Source of the DNA: Agromyces luteolus
Lineage (GTDB): Bacteria; Actinomycetota; Actinomycetes; Actinomycetales; Microbacteriaceae
Assembly (NCBI RefSeq): GCF_009729855.1
Contig: NZ_WODA01000023.1
Span: 248,001 to 312,000, forward strand
Reading direction: 5' to 3'
DNA length: 64,000 nt
The notes under the pieces are model-generated. The model did no database searches. It was not told the origin of the DNA and worked only from the letters and a program-made list of their open reading frames with translations. The position numbers were made by a program, and so were the translations under genes. This document shows positions 31,107 to 39,163 of this stretch, piece after piece. The stretch's first letter is position 1. The number at the start of each line of letters is the position of its first letter.

Positions 31107-31823
31107 ATGGGATCGCGTTCGAACGTCGTCATCGACGGAATCCGCCAGATGATCACCAGCGGCGAACTCGTCGCGGGCTCGCGGCTGCCCGTCGAGCGCG
31201 AGCTCGGGGCGCGGCTCGGCGTCTCTCGCGGACCGCTCCGCGAGGGCGTCCGTGCGCTCGTCGTGCTCGGGGTGCTCGAGACCCGCCAGGGCGACGGCAC
31301 CTACGTGACCTCGCTCGAGCCGGGCCAGCTCCTCGAGCCGCTCGGCATGCTCGCCGAGCTGCAGAGCCCCGAGAACAGCGTCCACCTGCTCGGCGTGCGG
31401 CGCGTGCTCGAACCCGAGGCCGCCGCGCACGCGGCGCTCCGCATCTCCGACGACGAGCTCGCCGAGGCGCGTCGCATCCTCGACCGCGGCGAGGCGATCC
31501 TCGCGGCCGGCGGCGACATCGACCTCGAGGGGACGATCGACGTCGACACCGAGTTCCACCGCCTCATCGCCAACGCGAGCGGCAATCCCGCCTTCGCCGC
31601 GATCATCGACGCGCTCGTGGGACGCACCGCGCGCGCCCGGCTCTGGCGCGCCATCCACCAGCACGGGGCGGTGCACGACACCCAGCGAGAGCACCGCGCC
31701 ATCCTCGACGCGCTCGAGGCGCACGACCCCGACCGGGCCCGCATCCGCATGAGCGTGCACGTGCTCGGCGTCGAGGACTACACCGAGCGGCACGTCGACG
31801 AGCAGCCCGTCGACGAGATCTGA
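31107..31823 (+). CDS. GntR/FadR-subfamily regulator of the sugar-acid island
   Basis: A 238-residue regulator. The N-terminal winged helix (about 5-70) contains VARELGARLGVSRGPLREGVRAL-type features, seen here as LPVERELGARLGVSRGPLREG. The C-terminal FCD helical domain (about 90-225) has metal-binding residues in VDTEFHRLIANASGN and EHRAILDALEAHD. FCD regulators usually sense sugar acids or their breakdown products. It is divergent from the lactonase operon and followed by the convergent aldose dehydrogenase. Matching candidate sites in both divergent promoter regions suggest it controls the lactonase operon, the dehydrogenase and the operon starting at 32948. The start choice follows the leaderless promoter. 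Confidence 0.88.
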   Translation: MGSRSNVVIDGIRQMITSGELVAGSRLPVERELGARLGVSRGPLREGVRALVVLGVLETRQGDGTYVTSLEPGQLLEPLGMLAELQSPENSVHLLGVRRVLEPEAAAHAALRISDDELAEARRILDRGEAILAAGGDIDLEGTIDVDTEFHRLIANASGNPAFAAIIDALVGRTARARLWRAIHQHGAVHDTQREHRAILDALEAHDPDRARIRMSVHVLGVEDYTERHVDEQPVDEI

Positions 31824-31827
31824 CGTC

Positions 31828-32799
31828 TCAGGCATCGCGCACGAGCCTCCGCTCGGAGAGCGCCTGCCAGAACGCCTCGGGGATCTCGGCGCCGTACCGG
31901 GCGACGGTGCCCGCGACCTGGTCGGCCGTGCGCATGCCGACCACGACCGAGACCACGGCCGGATGCCGCAGCGGGAAGGCCACGGCGGCCTCGGGCAGCG
32001 TCAGGCCGAACTCCTCGCACACGTCGGCGATCGCGTTCGCGCGCGCCATCACCTCGGCCGGGGCGGGGCCGTAATCGTACGTGGCGTCGGCAGCCGGGCG
32101 GGGCTTGGACAGCAGGCCCGAGTTGTAGACGGCCGCCGCGACGATGCCGACGCCGCGCTCAGCGGCGAGCGGCATCAGGTCGTCGAGCGCACCCTGCTCG
32201 AGGAGGGTGTAGCGGCCAGCGAGCATGATCACGTCGACGTCGTGGCGATCGACGAACTCGGCTGGCATCGCCGACTGGTTCATACCTGCGCCGACGGCGC
32301 CCACGACGCCCTCCTCGCGCAGCTCGATGAGCGCGGGGATCGCCTCGGCGTGCGCCTGCTCGCCGTGGTCGTCGGGATCGTGCAGGTAGGCGATGTCGAT
32401 GCGGTCGAGCCCGAGCCGCTCGAGGCTCTCCTCGACCGAGCGCCGGACGCCGTCGCGGCTGAGGTCCCACTCGCGCCGGAGCGTCGCCGGCACCGCGAAG
32501 CCGCCGTCGTCCATCGTGCCCTCGGGGTAGCCGCTCGCCACGAGGAGTCGTCCGACCTTCGTCGAGAGCACGAACTCATCGCGAGGGCGGTCGCGGAGCG
32601 CCTCGCCCAGGCGTCGCTCCGAGAGGCCGAGGCCGTAGTGCGGTGCCGTGTCGAAGTAGCGGATGCCGGCATCCCACGCCGCATCGACGGCTTCGCGAGC
32701 CTCGGCGTCGCCCGTCGGCCGGTACAGGTTGCCGAGCTGCGCGGCGCCGAATCCGAGTTCGGTGAGGGCAGGACCGGACCGCAGGGTGCGACTCAGCAT
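31828..32799 (-). CDS. Aldo/keto reductase, probable L-fucose (D-threo-aldose) 1-dehydrogenase
   Basis: A 323-residue AKR. The catalytic tyrosine lies in FDTAPHYGLGLSERRLGEAL (about 48-67) after the conserved Asp, with the lysine in STKVGRLL (about 79-86). The C-terminal NADP site follows VVVGMRTADQV. This subgroup, with GFGAAQLGNLYRP at the N-terminus, includes D-threo-aldose 1-dehydrogenase, which oxidises L-fucose, L-galactose and D-arabinose to their lactones. The lactonase encoded at 30178 would act next. The ATG at 32799 has a GGAGG ribosome-binding site. The in-frame ATGs at 32823 and 32889 lie in the divergent regulatory region. Confidence 0.82.
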   Translation of the reverse strand: MLSRTLRSGPALTELGFGAAQLGNLYRPTGDAEAREAVDAAWDAGIRYFDTAPHYGLGLSERRLGEALRDRPRDEFVLSTKVGRLLVASGYPEGTMDDGGFAVPATLRREWDLSRDGVRRSVEESLERLGLDRIDIAYLHDPDDHGEQAHAEAIPALIELREEGVVGAVGAGMNQSAMPAEFVDRHDVDVIMLAGRYTLLEQGALDDLMPLAAERGVGIVAAAVYNSGLLSKPRPAADATYDYGPAPAEVMARANAIADVCEEFGLTLPEAAVAFPLRHPAVVSVVVGMRTADQVAGTVARYGAEIPEAFWQALSERRLVRDA

Positions 32800-32831
32800 C
32801 GAGGGACCTCCATGGGACGACATGACTGGGT

Positions 32832-32847
32832 AAAGGTTAGATGATTT
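32832..32847. promoter_or_regulatory. Candidate FadR-type operator, copy B
   Basis: AAAGGTTAGATGATTT lies between the divergent aldose dehydrogenase and zinc-alcohol-dehydrogenase operon, in a locally AT-rich stretch. It matches copy A at 31066. Confidence 0.55.
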
Positions 32848-32947
32848 GATGCCGAGATTCCATTTCTCTGTCAGAATGGACGGCAGCACGGCGCAAAGGT
32901 CTTCTCAATTCGGCGCGTCGAACCACGGACATCCGCTTGGAGGATCA

Positions 32948-33997
32948 ATGCTGACCGCCGCGTACACGGGCGACTCGACCATCACCGTCTCGGAGGCGGA
33001 GCCGCGCCCCCCGGCACCCGGAGAGGTGCAGATCCGCGTCGCCTACGTCGGCCTCTGCGGCACCGACCTGCACATCCTGCACGGCAGCATGGACGCGCGG
33101 GTGCAGACCCCGCTGGTCTTCGGCCACGAGATGAGCGGCGAGATCGCCGCGCTCGGCGACGGCGTCACCGGCTGGAGCGTCGGCGACGCCGTGACCGTCA
33201 TGCCGCTCGCGTGGGACGGCACGTGCCCCGCGTGCCTCGCGGGCAACGAGCACATCTGCCAGAACCTCGACTTCATCGGCATCGACTCGCCCGGCGCCCT
33301 GCAGGCGTACTGGAACGTGCCCGCCGAGGTGCTCGTCGCGCTGCCTGAGGGCATCGCCCTGGATGCCGCCGCGCTCGTCGAGCCCGTGGCCGTCGCCGTG
33401 CACGACGTCCGCCGCTCCGAGATCGCGCCCGGCGAGAAGGCCGTGGTCATCGGCGGCGGACCGATCGGCGTGCTCATCGCGACCGTCGCGCGCGCCTTCG
33501 GCGCCGAGGTCGCCGTGATCGAACTCGACGCCAACCGCCGCGCGCAGATCGCCGGCCTCGGCTTCGACACGCTCGACCCGCGCGAGGTCGACCAGGTCGC
33601 CTGGGTCGAGGAGTGGACCGGCGGCGCCGGGGCGGACGTCGTGTTCGAGGTCTCGGGGGCCGCCGCAGCGGTACTCGGCGCCACCTCGCTCGCGAAGGTC
33701 CGCGGCACGCTCGTCGTCGTCGCGATCCACCCGACGCCGCGCGAGATCGACCTGCAGCGCGTGTTCTGGCGCGAGCTCCGCATCCTCGGCGCACGCGTCT
33801 ACCAGCGCACCGACTTCGAGACGGCCGTCGAACTCGTCGCCGACGGCACCATCCCGAGCGACCTGCTCATCACCAAGATCGTGCCGCTCGCCGAGACGCG
33901 GGCTGCATTCGACGACCTCGAAGGCGGCCGCGCCATGAAGGTGCTCGTCGACGTGAGGGCCGGACAGCCTGCGATCGGCGAGGAGGCCGCGGCATGA
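32948..33997 (+). CDS. Zinc-dependent alcohol dehydrogenase, possible 2-keto-3-deoxy-L-galactonate 5-dehydrogenase
   Basis: A 349-residue zinc MDR. Catalytic-zinc ligands are in YVGLCGTDLHI (Cys near 37) and FGHEMSGEI (His-Glu near 60). The structural-zinc loop CPACLAGNEHIC has only three cysteines, with Asp where the first is expected. The Rossmann site is AVVIGGGPIGVLIATVAR (about 160-177). It heads a four-gene operon with a KduD-like SDR, KDPG aldolase and KDG kinase, each overlapping the next by 4 bp. A polyol-type dehydrogenase next to a KduD reductase would oxidise C5 of a 2-keto-3-deoxy acid so that it can be re-reduced with opposite configuration. This assignment is inference. Confidence 0.85.
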   Translation: MLTAAYTGDSTITVSEAEPRPPAPGEVQIRVAYVGLCGTDLHILHGSMDARVQTPLVFGHEMSGEIAALGDGVTGWSVGDAVTVMPLAWDGTCPACLAGNEHICQNLDFIGIDSPGALQAYWNVPAEVLVALPEGIALDAAALVEPVAVAVHDVRRSEIAPGEKAVVIGGGPIGVLIATVARAFGAEVAVIELDANRRAQIAGLGFDTLDPREVDQVAWVEEWTGGAGADVVFEVSGAAAAVLGATSLAKVRGTLVVVAIHPTPREIDLQRVFWRELRILGARVYQRTDFETAVELVADGTIPSDLLITKIVPLAETRAAFDDLEGGRAMKVLVDVRAGQPAIGEEAAA

Positions 33998-34752
33998 GCA
34001 TCAGCTTCGACCTCACCGGTACGACGGCGCTGGTCACGGGCGCCAAGCGCGGCATCGGCTTCGCGATGGCCGACGCGCTCGCCGCCGCCGGCGCCGACAT
34101 CATCGGCGTGAGCGCGACCCTCGAACCCGAGGGCAGCGCGATCGCGGCCGCCGTCGCGGCGCACGGCCGCGGCTTCGAGGCGCACGCGGTCGACTTCGCC
34201 GACCGCGACGCCGTGCTCGAGTTCGCCGAGTCGCTCCGCGGCCGCCGCATCGACGTCCTCGTGAACAACGCCGGCACCATCGAGCGGGCGCCCGCGGCGG
34301 AGCATCCGCTCGAACTGTGGGACCGCGTGGTCGAGGTGAACCTGTCGAGCCAGTTCGTGCTCACCCAGGCCGTCGCGCAGGGCATGCTCGAGCGCGGGCG
34401 CGGCAGGGTGATCTTCACGGCCAGCCTGCTGAGCTTCCAGGGCGGCATCAACGTCCCCGGGTACACGGCCGCGAAGTCGGGCATCGCCGGGCTCATCAAG
34501 GCCCTCGCGAACGAGTGGACCGCGAAGGGCGTCACCGTCAACGGCGTCGCTCCCGGCTACATCGCGACCGACAACACGCAGGCGCTCCGCGACGACCCCG
34601 ACCGCTCGAAGGCGATCCTCGACCGGATCCCGGCGGGGCGGTGGGGGCGCGCCGACGACATCGCCGGTGCGACCATCTTCCTCGCCTCGCCCGCGGCCGA
34701 CTACGTGTCAGGTGTCATCCTCCCGGTCGACGGCGGATGGCTCGGCCGATGA
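33994..34752 (+). CDS. kduD: SDR, KduD-like 2,5-diketo-3-deoxygluconate 5-reductase/dehydrogenase
   Basis: A 252-residue classical SDR close in form to KduD. It begins MSISFDLTGTTALVTGAKRGIGFAMA, has NNAGTIERAPAAEHPLELWD with the KduD-typical NAGTI.R.P block, the Tyr-Lys pair in GYTAAKSGIAGL (about 151-162), and IPAGRWGRADDIAGATIFLAS near the end. KduD interconverts 2,5-diketo-3-deoxygluconate and 2-keto-3-deoxygluconate (KDG). The kinase and aldolase that consume KDG are the next two genes. The start overlaps the preceding stop. KduD is usual in pectin degradation, but no pectinolytic gene is in this window. Confidence 0.82.
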   Translation: MSISFDLTGTTALVTGAKRGIGFAMADALAAAGADIIGVSATLEPEGSAIAAAVAAHGRGFEAHAVDFADRDAVLEFAESLRGRRIDVLVNNAGTIERAPAAEHPLELWDRVVEVNLSSQFVLTQAVAQGMLERGRGRVIFTASLLSFQGGINVPGYTAAKSGIAGLIKALANEWTAKGVTVNGVAPGYIATDNTQALRDDPDRSKAILDRIPAGRWGRADDIAGATIFLASPAADYVSGVILPVDGGWLGR

Positions 34753-35360
34753 TCCTCGACGGCCAGCCGTTCGTCCCGGTCATCGTCCTCGACGACGCCG
34801 AGCGGGCGGTTCCGGTCGCCGAGGCCCTGCGGCGCGGCGGCATCCGATGCGCCGAGATCACGCTGCGCACTCCTGCCGGCGTCGAGGCGATCGCGGCGCT
34901 CCGCGACCTGCCCGACTTCATCGTCGGCGCCGGCACGGTGCTCACGCCGGAGGACGTGGACCGAGTGGTCGACGCGGGCGCCCGCTTCGTCGTGAGCCCC
35001 GGCCTCGCCGACGACGTCGTCGAGCGCGCGCTCGCCCTCGGCGTCGGCGTCGTACCCGGTGTGGCCACGGCGACCGAGGTCCAGCGCGCGGTGCGCCTCG
35101 GGCTCGATCGCCTGAAGCTCTTCCCCGCGGGCCCGCTCGGTGGACTCGGGCTGATCCGCGCGCTCGCCGGGCCGTTCCCCGACGTGCGGTTCCTGCCGAG
35201 CGGCGGCGTGAGCGCGGCCAACGCGGCCGGGTACCTCGCCGACCCGAACGTGTTCGCGGTGAGCGGCAGCTGGATGGCGACGCGCGAGCTGATCGCCACG
35301 GGCGACGTCGATGCGATCGAGCGGCTGAGCCGCGAGGCGGTCGCGGCGGTGTCGCCGTGA
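34749..35360 (+). CDS. eda: KDPG/2-keto-3-deoxy-6-phosphogluconate aldolase
   Basis: A 203-residue class I aldolase that splits 2-keto-3-deoxy-6-phosphogluconate to pyruvate and glyceraldehyde 3-phosphate. CAEITLRTPAG (about 35-45) carries the catalytic glutamate, DFIVGAGTVLT (about 56-66) binds substrate, RFVVSPGLADD follows, and RLKLFPAGPLGG (about 122-133) contains the Schiff-base lysine. The phosphate-binding GGVSAANAAGYL is near 155. Length is typical. It sits between KduD-like and KDG-kinase genes, joined to both by 4-bp overlaps, so this operon ends in central metabolism through KDPG. Confidence 0.92.
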   Translation: MILDGQPFVPVIVLDDAERAVPVAEALRRGGIRCAEITLRTPAGVEAIAALRDLPDFIVGAGTVLTPEDVDRVVDAGARFVVSPGLADDVVERALALGVGVVPGVATATEVQRAVRLGLDRLKLFPAGPLGGLGLIRALAGPFPDVRFLPSGGVSAANAAGYLADPNVFAVSGSWMATRELIATGDVDAIERLSREAVAAVSP

Positions 35361-36340
35361 GCTCGGCAGGCGGCGGCGCGGGCGGCGCCCGCGGCGTGCT
35401 GACCCTCGGCGAGGGCCTCGGGGTGCTCCGCACGCGCGGCCTCGGGTCGCTCGCGCACGAGTCCGACCTCGTGGTCGGCACGGGCGGCGCCGAGGGCAAC
35501 GTCGCGATCGGCCTCGCGCGCCTCGGCGCGCCGGTGACCTGGCTCGGCCGCGTCGGCGACGACGGGCTCGGCACGCGCGTCGTGCGCGAGCTGCGTGCCG
35601 AGGGCGTGCACGTCGTCGCACCCGTGGATGCCGCGGCGACCGGCCTCCTCATCAAGGAGACCCCGACGCCGGGTCGCACGGCCGTGACCTACCACCGGGC
35701 CGGCAGCGCCGGGAGCCGCCTCTCCCCCGGCGACCTCGACCTGGTCGATGTGGGCGCGTTCGACCTGCTCCACGTGACCGGCATCACGCCCGCCCTCTCG
35801 TCGACCGCGCGCGACGCGATCGACACGGCCGTCGACCTCGCCCGGGCGGCGGGCGTGCCGGTCTCGTTCGACGTGAACCACCGCAGCTCGCTGTGGCCCG
35901 ACACGGCCGCGGCATCCGCTGCGTACCGCTCGATTGCGACCCGGGCCGGCCTCGTGTTCGCCGGCGTCGACGAGGCCGAGCTCGTGATCGGGCAGGTCGG
36001 TGCGGATGCCTCCCCCGCCGACCTCGCGCGCGCGATCGCCGAGCTCGGACCCGCCGAGGTCGTCGTGAAGCTCGGCGAGCAGGGCGCGATCGCCCTCGTC
36101 GACGGCGAGGCGCACGAACGCACGGCCGTGCCGGTCACGGTCGTCGACACCGTCGGAGCCGGCGACGCGTTCGTCGCGGGCTACCTCGCGGCGCGGCTCG
36201 CGGGCGAGGGCGTCGATGGGCGGCTCGACCTCGCCGTGCGCACGGGCGCCGCGGCGTGCACGCATCCCGGCGACTGGGAGGGCTTCCCGACCCGACGCGA
36301 CCTCGAGCGGCGGCTCGGCGACGACCCGGTCTCGCGCTGA
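35357..36340 (+). CDS. kdgK: PfkB-family sugar kinase, probable 2-keto-3-deoxygluconate kinase
   Basis: A 327-residue ribokinase-fold enzyme. The N-terminal motif GTGGAEGNVAIGLARLG (about 41-57) binds substrate, and the C-terminal signature VDTVGAGDAFVAGYLAARL (about 257-275) holds the catalytic aspartate and anion hole. SFDVNHRSSLWPD is the KdgK-like substrate segment. Its place after a KDPG aldolase gene, with a GTGA overlap, identifies 2-keto-3-deoxygluconate as the likely substrate, producing KDPG. The first 13 residues are a Gly/Ala-rich extension. The operon ends here, 19 nt before the convergent 11-gene operon. Confidence 0.88.
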   Translation: MSSAGGGAGGARGVLTLGEGLGVLRTRGLGSLAHESDLVVGTGGAEGNVAIGLARLGAPVTWLGRVGDDGLGTRVVRELRAEGVHVVAPVDAAATGLLIKETPTPGRTAVTYHRAGSAGSRLSPGDLDLVDVGAFDLLHVTGITPALSSTARDAIDTAVDLARAAGVPVSFDVNHRSSLWPDTAAASAAYRSIATRAGLVFAGVDEAELVIGQVGADASPADLARAIAELGPAEVVVKLGEQGAIALVDGEAHERTAVPVTVVDTVGAGDAFVAGYLAARLAGEGVDGRLDLAVRTGAAACTHPGDWEGFPTRRDLERRLGDDPVSR

Positions 36341-36359
36341 CCGCGATCCGGCAGACCCC

Positions 36360-37865
36360 TCAGCCCAGCTGCAGCACGCCGTCGACGCGACGCGGGATGC
36401 CCGTGTAGTCGTCGCGGAGCTCGGCGGGCAGCAGCGCCTCCGGCGCGTCCTGCCAGGCGAGCGGCCGGAGGAACCGGCGGATGGCGCTCACGCCGACCGA
36501 GGTGTGCTGCGAGTTCGTCGCGGGCCACGGCCCGCCGTGGTGCTGCGCCCACGAGACGCGCACGCCTGTCGGGTAGCCGTCGAACACCAGGCGCCCGACG
36601 CGGGGAGCGAGCTCGCGCACGAGCGCGGCGACCGCGTCGGCGTCGGATGCCTCGCTGTGCACGGTCGCGGTCAGCGAGTCGGGCACGGCATCGAGCGCCG
36701 ACACGATCTCGGCGGCGTCGTCGTAGCGGGCGATCAGGATGAGCGGGCCGAACACCTCTTCGGTGGCCTCCGGGGTGAGCGCGGCCGCGGTCGTCGCGAG
36801 CACGGTCGGCGCGGCCGTGAAGCCCGCGCCCGCATCGACGACGCCCTGCGCGAGCACCTCGACCGAGCCGTCCGCGACCACGCGGTCGCGGATCTCGTCG
36901 AACGAGGTCGCGATGCGCTCGTTGAGGAGCACGGATGCCGCGGCATCCGTCGCCTTCGACGCGATGCGCGCCACGAGCGCGTCGCCCGCCTCGCCCGCGG
37001 GCACGAAGGCGACGCCCGGCTTGGTGCAGAACTGGCCGCTGCCGAGCGTGAACGAGCCGTAGAGCCCCTCGGCGATCGCCTCGCCGCGCGTCGCGGCCGC
37101 GGCGGGCGTGATGATGAGCGGGTTGAGGCTCGACAGCTCGCCGTAGAACGGGATCGGGCGCGGGCGCTCGTCGATGATCTCCATGAGCGCCCGGCCGCCG
37201 CCGAGCGAACCGGTGAATCCGACCGCCTGCACGAGCGGGTGCGAGACGAGCACCCGACCGGCGTCGGTGCCGTAGACGATGCCGATGAGCCCCGCCGGCG
37301 CGCCGTGCGCCGCCGCGGCATCGCGCAGCACGGCATGCGTGGCGCGCGAGGTCTCGAGGTGCGACGAGTGCGCCTTCAGCACGACGGCGTTGCCCGCGGC
37401 GAGTGCCGACGACGTGTCGCCGCCCGCGACCGAGAACGCGAACGGGAAGTTGCTCGACCCGAACACCGCGACGACGCCGAGCGGAACGAGCATCCGCCGG
37501 ATCTCGGGCTGCGGGCCGAGCGCGGTCGCGCCGGCGTGGTCGATGGTCGCCTCGAGATGACCGCCGTCGCGGAGGGCCTCGGCGAACATCCGGAACTGGA
37601 AGCTCGATCGGCCGACCTCGCCCGTGAGTCGGGGCAGGCCGAGCCCGGTCTCCCGGTCGGCGATCGCGGCGAGCTCGTCGCGGTTCGCGTCGAGGGCGTC
37701 GGCGAGCGCGTCCAGCAGGCCGGCCCGCCAGAGGCGGTCGTGGGCGGATGCCGCGGCGAACGCGGCATCCGCTGCCGTGATCACGGCGTCGGCCTCGTCG
37801 GGCGTGCACGCGGCGATGCCGGTCGGGCGGCTCTCGCCGGTACGGGGGTCGGTGCTGGTGAGCAT
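36360..37865 (-). CDS. Aldehyde dehydrogenase, probable alpha-ketoglutaric semialdehyde dehydrogenase
   Basis: A 501-residue NAD(P)+-dependent aldehyde dehydrogenase. The catalytic asparagine lies in VFGSSNFPFAFSVAGGD (about 146-162), VGFTGSLGGGRAL is near 225-237, and the nucleophile cysteine is in GSGQFCTKPGVAF (about 277-289). Members of this NADP+-type subfamily oxidise alpha-ketoglutaric semialdehyde to 2-oxoglutarate in non-phosphorylative pentose or glucarate routes. It is the last gene of the operon, 65 nt after a FAH-superfamily protein that could produce that semialdehyde. The gene contains a perfect 20-bp palindrome of the genome-wide CGGATGCC word (36931-36950). Confidence 0.87.
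   Translation of the reverse strand: MLTSTDPRTGESRPTGIAACTPDEADAVITAADAAFAAASAHDRLWRAGLLDALADALDANRDELAAIADRETGLGLPRLTGEVGRSSFQFRMFAEALRDGGHLEATIDHAGATALGPQPEIRRMLVPLGVVAVFGSSNFPFAFSVAGGDTSSALAAGNAVVLKAHSSHLETSRATHAVLRDAAAAHGAPAGLIGIVYGTDAGRVLVSHPLVQAVGFTGSLGGGRALMEIIDERPRPIPFYGELSSLNPLIITPAAAATRGEAIAEGLYGSFTLGSGQFCTKPGVAFVPAGEAGDALVARIASKATDAAASVLLNERIATSFDEIRDRVVADGSVEVLAQGVVDAGAGFTAAPTVLATTAAALTPEATEEVFGPLILIARYDDAAEIVSALDAVPDSLTATVHSEASDADAVAALVRELAPRVGRLVFDGYPTGVRVSWAQHHGGPWPATNSQHTSVGVSAIRRFLRPLAWQDAPEALLPAELRDDYTGIPRRVDGVLQLG
36931..36950. repeat. 20-bp perfect palindrome of the CGGATGCC word
   Basis: ACGGATGCCGCGGCATCCGT is two head-to-head copies of a word that recurs throughout the window on both strands. 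Here it lies in coding sequence of the aldehyde dehydrogenase. Another inverted pair is at 37744-37772 in the same gene. Confidence 0.7.
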
Positions 37866-37930
37866 TTCGTCTCCGGGGTCGGTACGGGAGGTCGGGCGGG
37901 CGGACGGACAGGCGTCGCCGGCGCAGCGGG

Positions 37931-39115
37931 TCAGCCGAGCAGGCCGCGCGCGGTGAGCGATCGGTAGAGGGCGTCGATGCCGAACGTCCACGGTTCGGCG
38001 TCGGCGGTCGAGCGCACCCGGTTCACGAGCGCGCCGAGGCGAGGCTCGGCGATGCGCACGACGTCGCCGTCGCGGTGCGTGAAGCCGCGGCCGGGCACGT
38101 CGCGGTCGTCGACGGGGGCGAACATCGTGCCGAGGTAGAGCACGAAGCCGTCGGGGTACTGGTGGTGCGCGCCGACGACCTGGCCGACGAGGTCGACGGG
38201 GTCGCGGCTGATGCGGGCGAGCTCGCTCGTGCCGTCGAGGCGATAGCCCTCCTCGCCGTCGATCGAGAGGCGCACGACCGACGCGCGCAGGTCGTCGATG
38301 CCGTAGCCGTCGTCGAAGAGGCGGATGAACGGGCCGAGCGAGGCCGACGCGTTGTTGTCCTTCGCCTTGCCGAGGAGCAGCGCGCTGCGGCCCTCGACGT
38401 CGCGGAGGTTCACGTCGTTGCCGAGGCTCGCGCCGATGATGCGCCCGGTCGAGCTCACGACGAGCACGACCTCGGGCTCGGGGTTGTTCCACTGCGACGC
38501 GGGGTGCACGCCGACGTCGACGCACGGGCCGACGGTCGCGAGCACGGGCGCCTTGGTGAAGACCTCGGCGTCCGGGCCGATCCCGACCTCGAGGTACTGG
38601 CTCCACCAGCCGCGCTCGATGAGCAGCGCCTTGAGGGCGGCCGCCTCCTCCGAGCCCGGCTTCAGGGAGTCGAGCGAGCCGCCGATGGTGGCGAGGATCT
38701 CGGCGCGGATCGACGCCGCAGCGTCCTGGTCGCCCCGAGCCCGCTCCTCGATGACGCGTTCGAGCATCGACACCGGGAAGGTCACGCCCGCCGCCTTCAC
38801 GACGTGCAGGTCGATGGGCGAGAGCAGCCACGGGCGCGACGGGTCGCGCGTCTCGGGCGGGGTGTTCGCGACGAGGTCGTCGAGGCTGCCGAGCACCTTG
38901 CCGTCGGCCGCGGCGAGCGCCGCCACCGGGTCGGCGTGCTCGGTGAGCGCGCGCATCGTCGGGAAGGTGCGCGAGACGTCCACGACGCCCTCCGGGCGGA
39001 GCGCGACGACGCTCGGGCCGTCGGCGGTCCAGGCGCGCCCGACGAGGGTCGCGGTCCCGGCGTCGTCGGGCAGGATGCCGCGGGCGTCGGGCCAGGTCGT
39101 GGTGGTGCTCGTCAT
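37931..39115 (-). CDS. FAH-superfamily protein, probable 2-keto-3-deoxy-pentonate dehydratase
   Basis: A 394-residue fumarylacetoacetate-hydrolase-superfamily protein, about 110 residues longer than the hydrolase at 29327. Metal-site segments are WNNPEPEVVLVVSSTGRIIGASLGND (about 208-233) and VNLRDVEGRSALLLGKAKDNNASASLGP. Long members with this LGKAKDNNAS block include 2-keto-3-deoxy-D-arabinonate dehydratase, which gives alpha-ketoglutaric semialdehyde. The gene is followed by an aldehyde dehydrogenase suited to that product, which supports the assignment. It lies 48 nt after the enoyl-CoA-hydratase gene, near the end of the 11-gene operon. A direct hydrolase role cannot be excluded. Confidence 0.78.
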   Translation of the reverse strand: MTSTTTTWPDARGILPDDAGTATLVGRAWTADGPSVVALRPEGVVDVSRTFPTMRALTEHADPVAALAAADGKVLGSLDDLVANTPPETRDPSRPWLLSPIDLHVVKAAGVTFPVSMLERVIEERARGDQDAAASIRAEILATIGGSLDSLKPGSEEAAALKALLIERGWWSQYLEVGIGPDAEVFTKAPVLATVGPCVDVGVHPASQWNNPEPEVVLVVSSTGRIIGASLGNDVNLRDVEGRSALLLGKAKDNNASASLGPFIRLFDDGYGIDDLRASVVRLSIDGEEGYRLDGTSELARISRDPVDLVGQVVGAHHQYPDGFVLYLGTMFAPVDDRDVPGRGFTHRDGDVVRIAEPRLGALVNRVRSTADAEPWTFGIDALYRSLTARGLLG

Positions 39116-39163
39116 GGTTCCGGTGGGTCCCTGTCTCGTCGGTCCGGTTCGGTCTGGTGCGCG

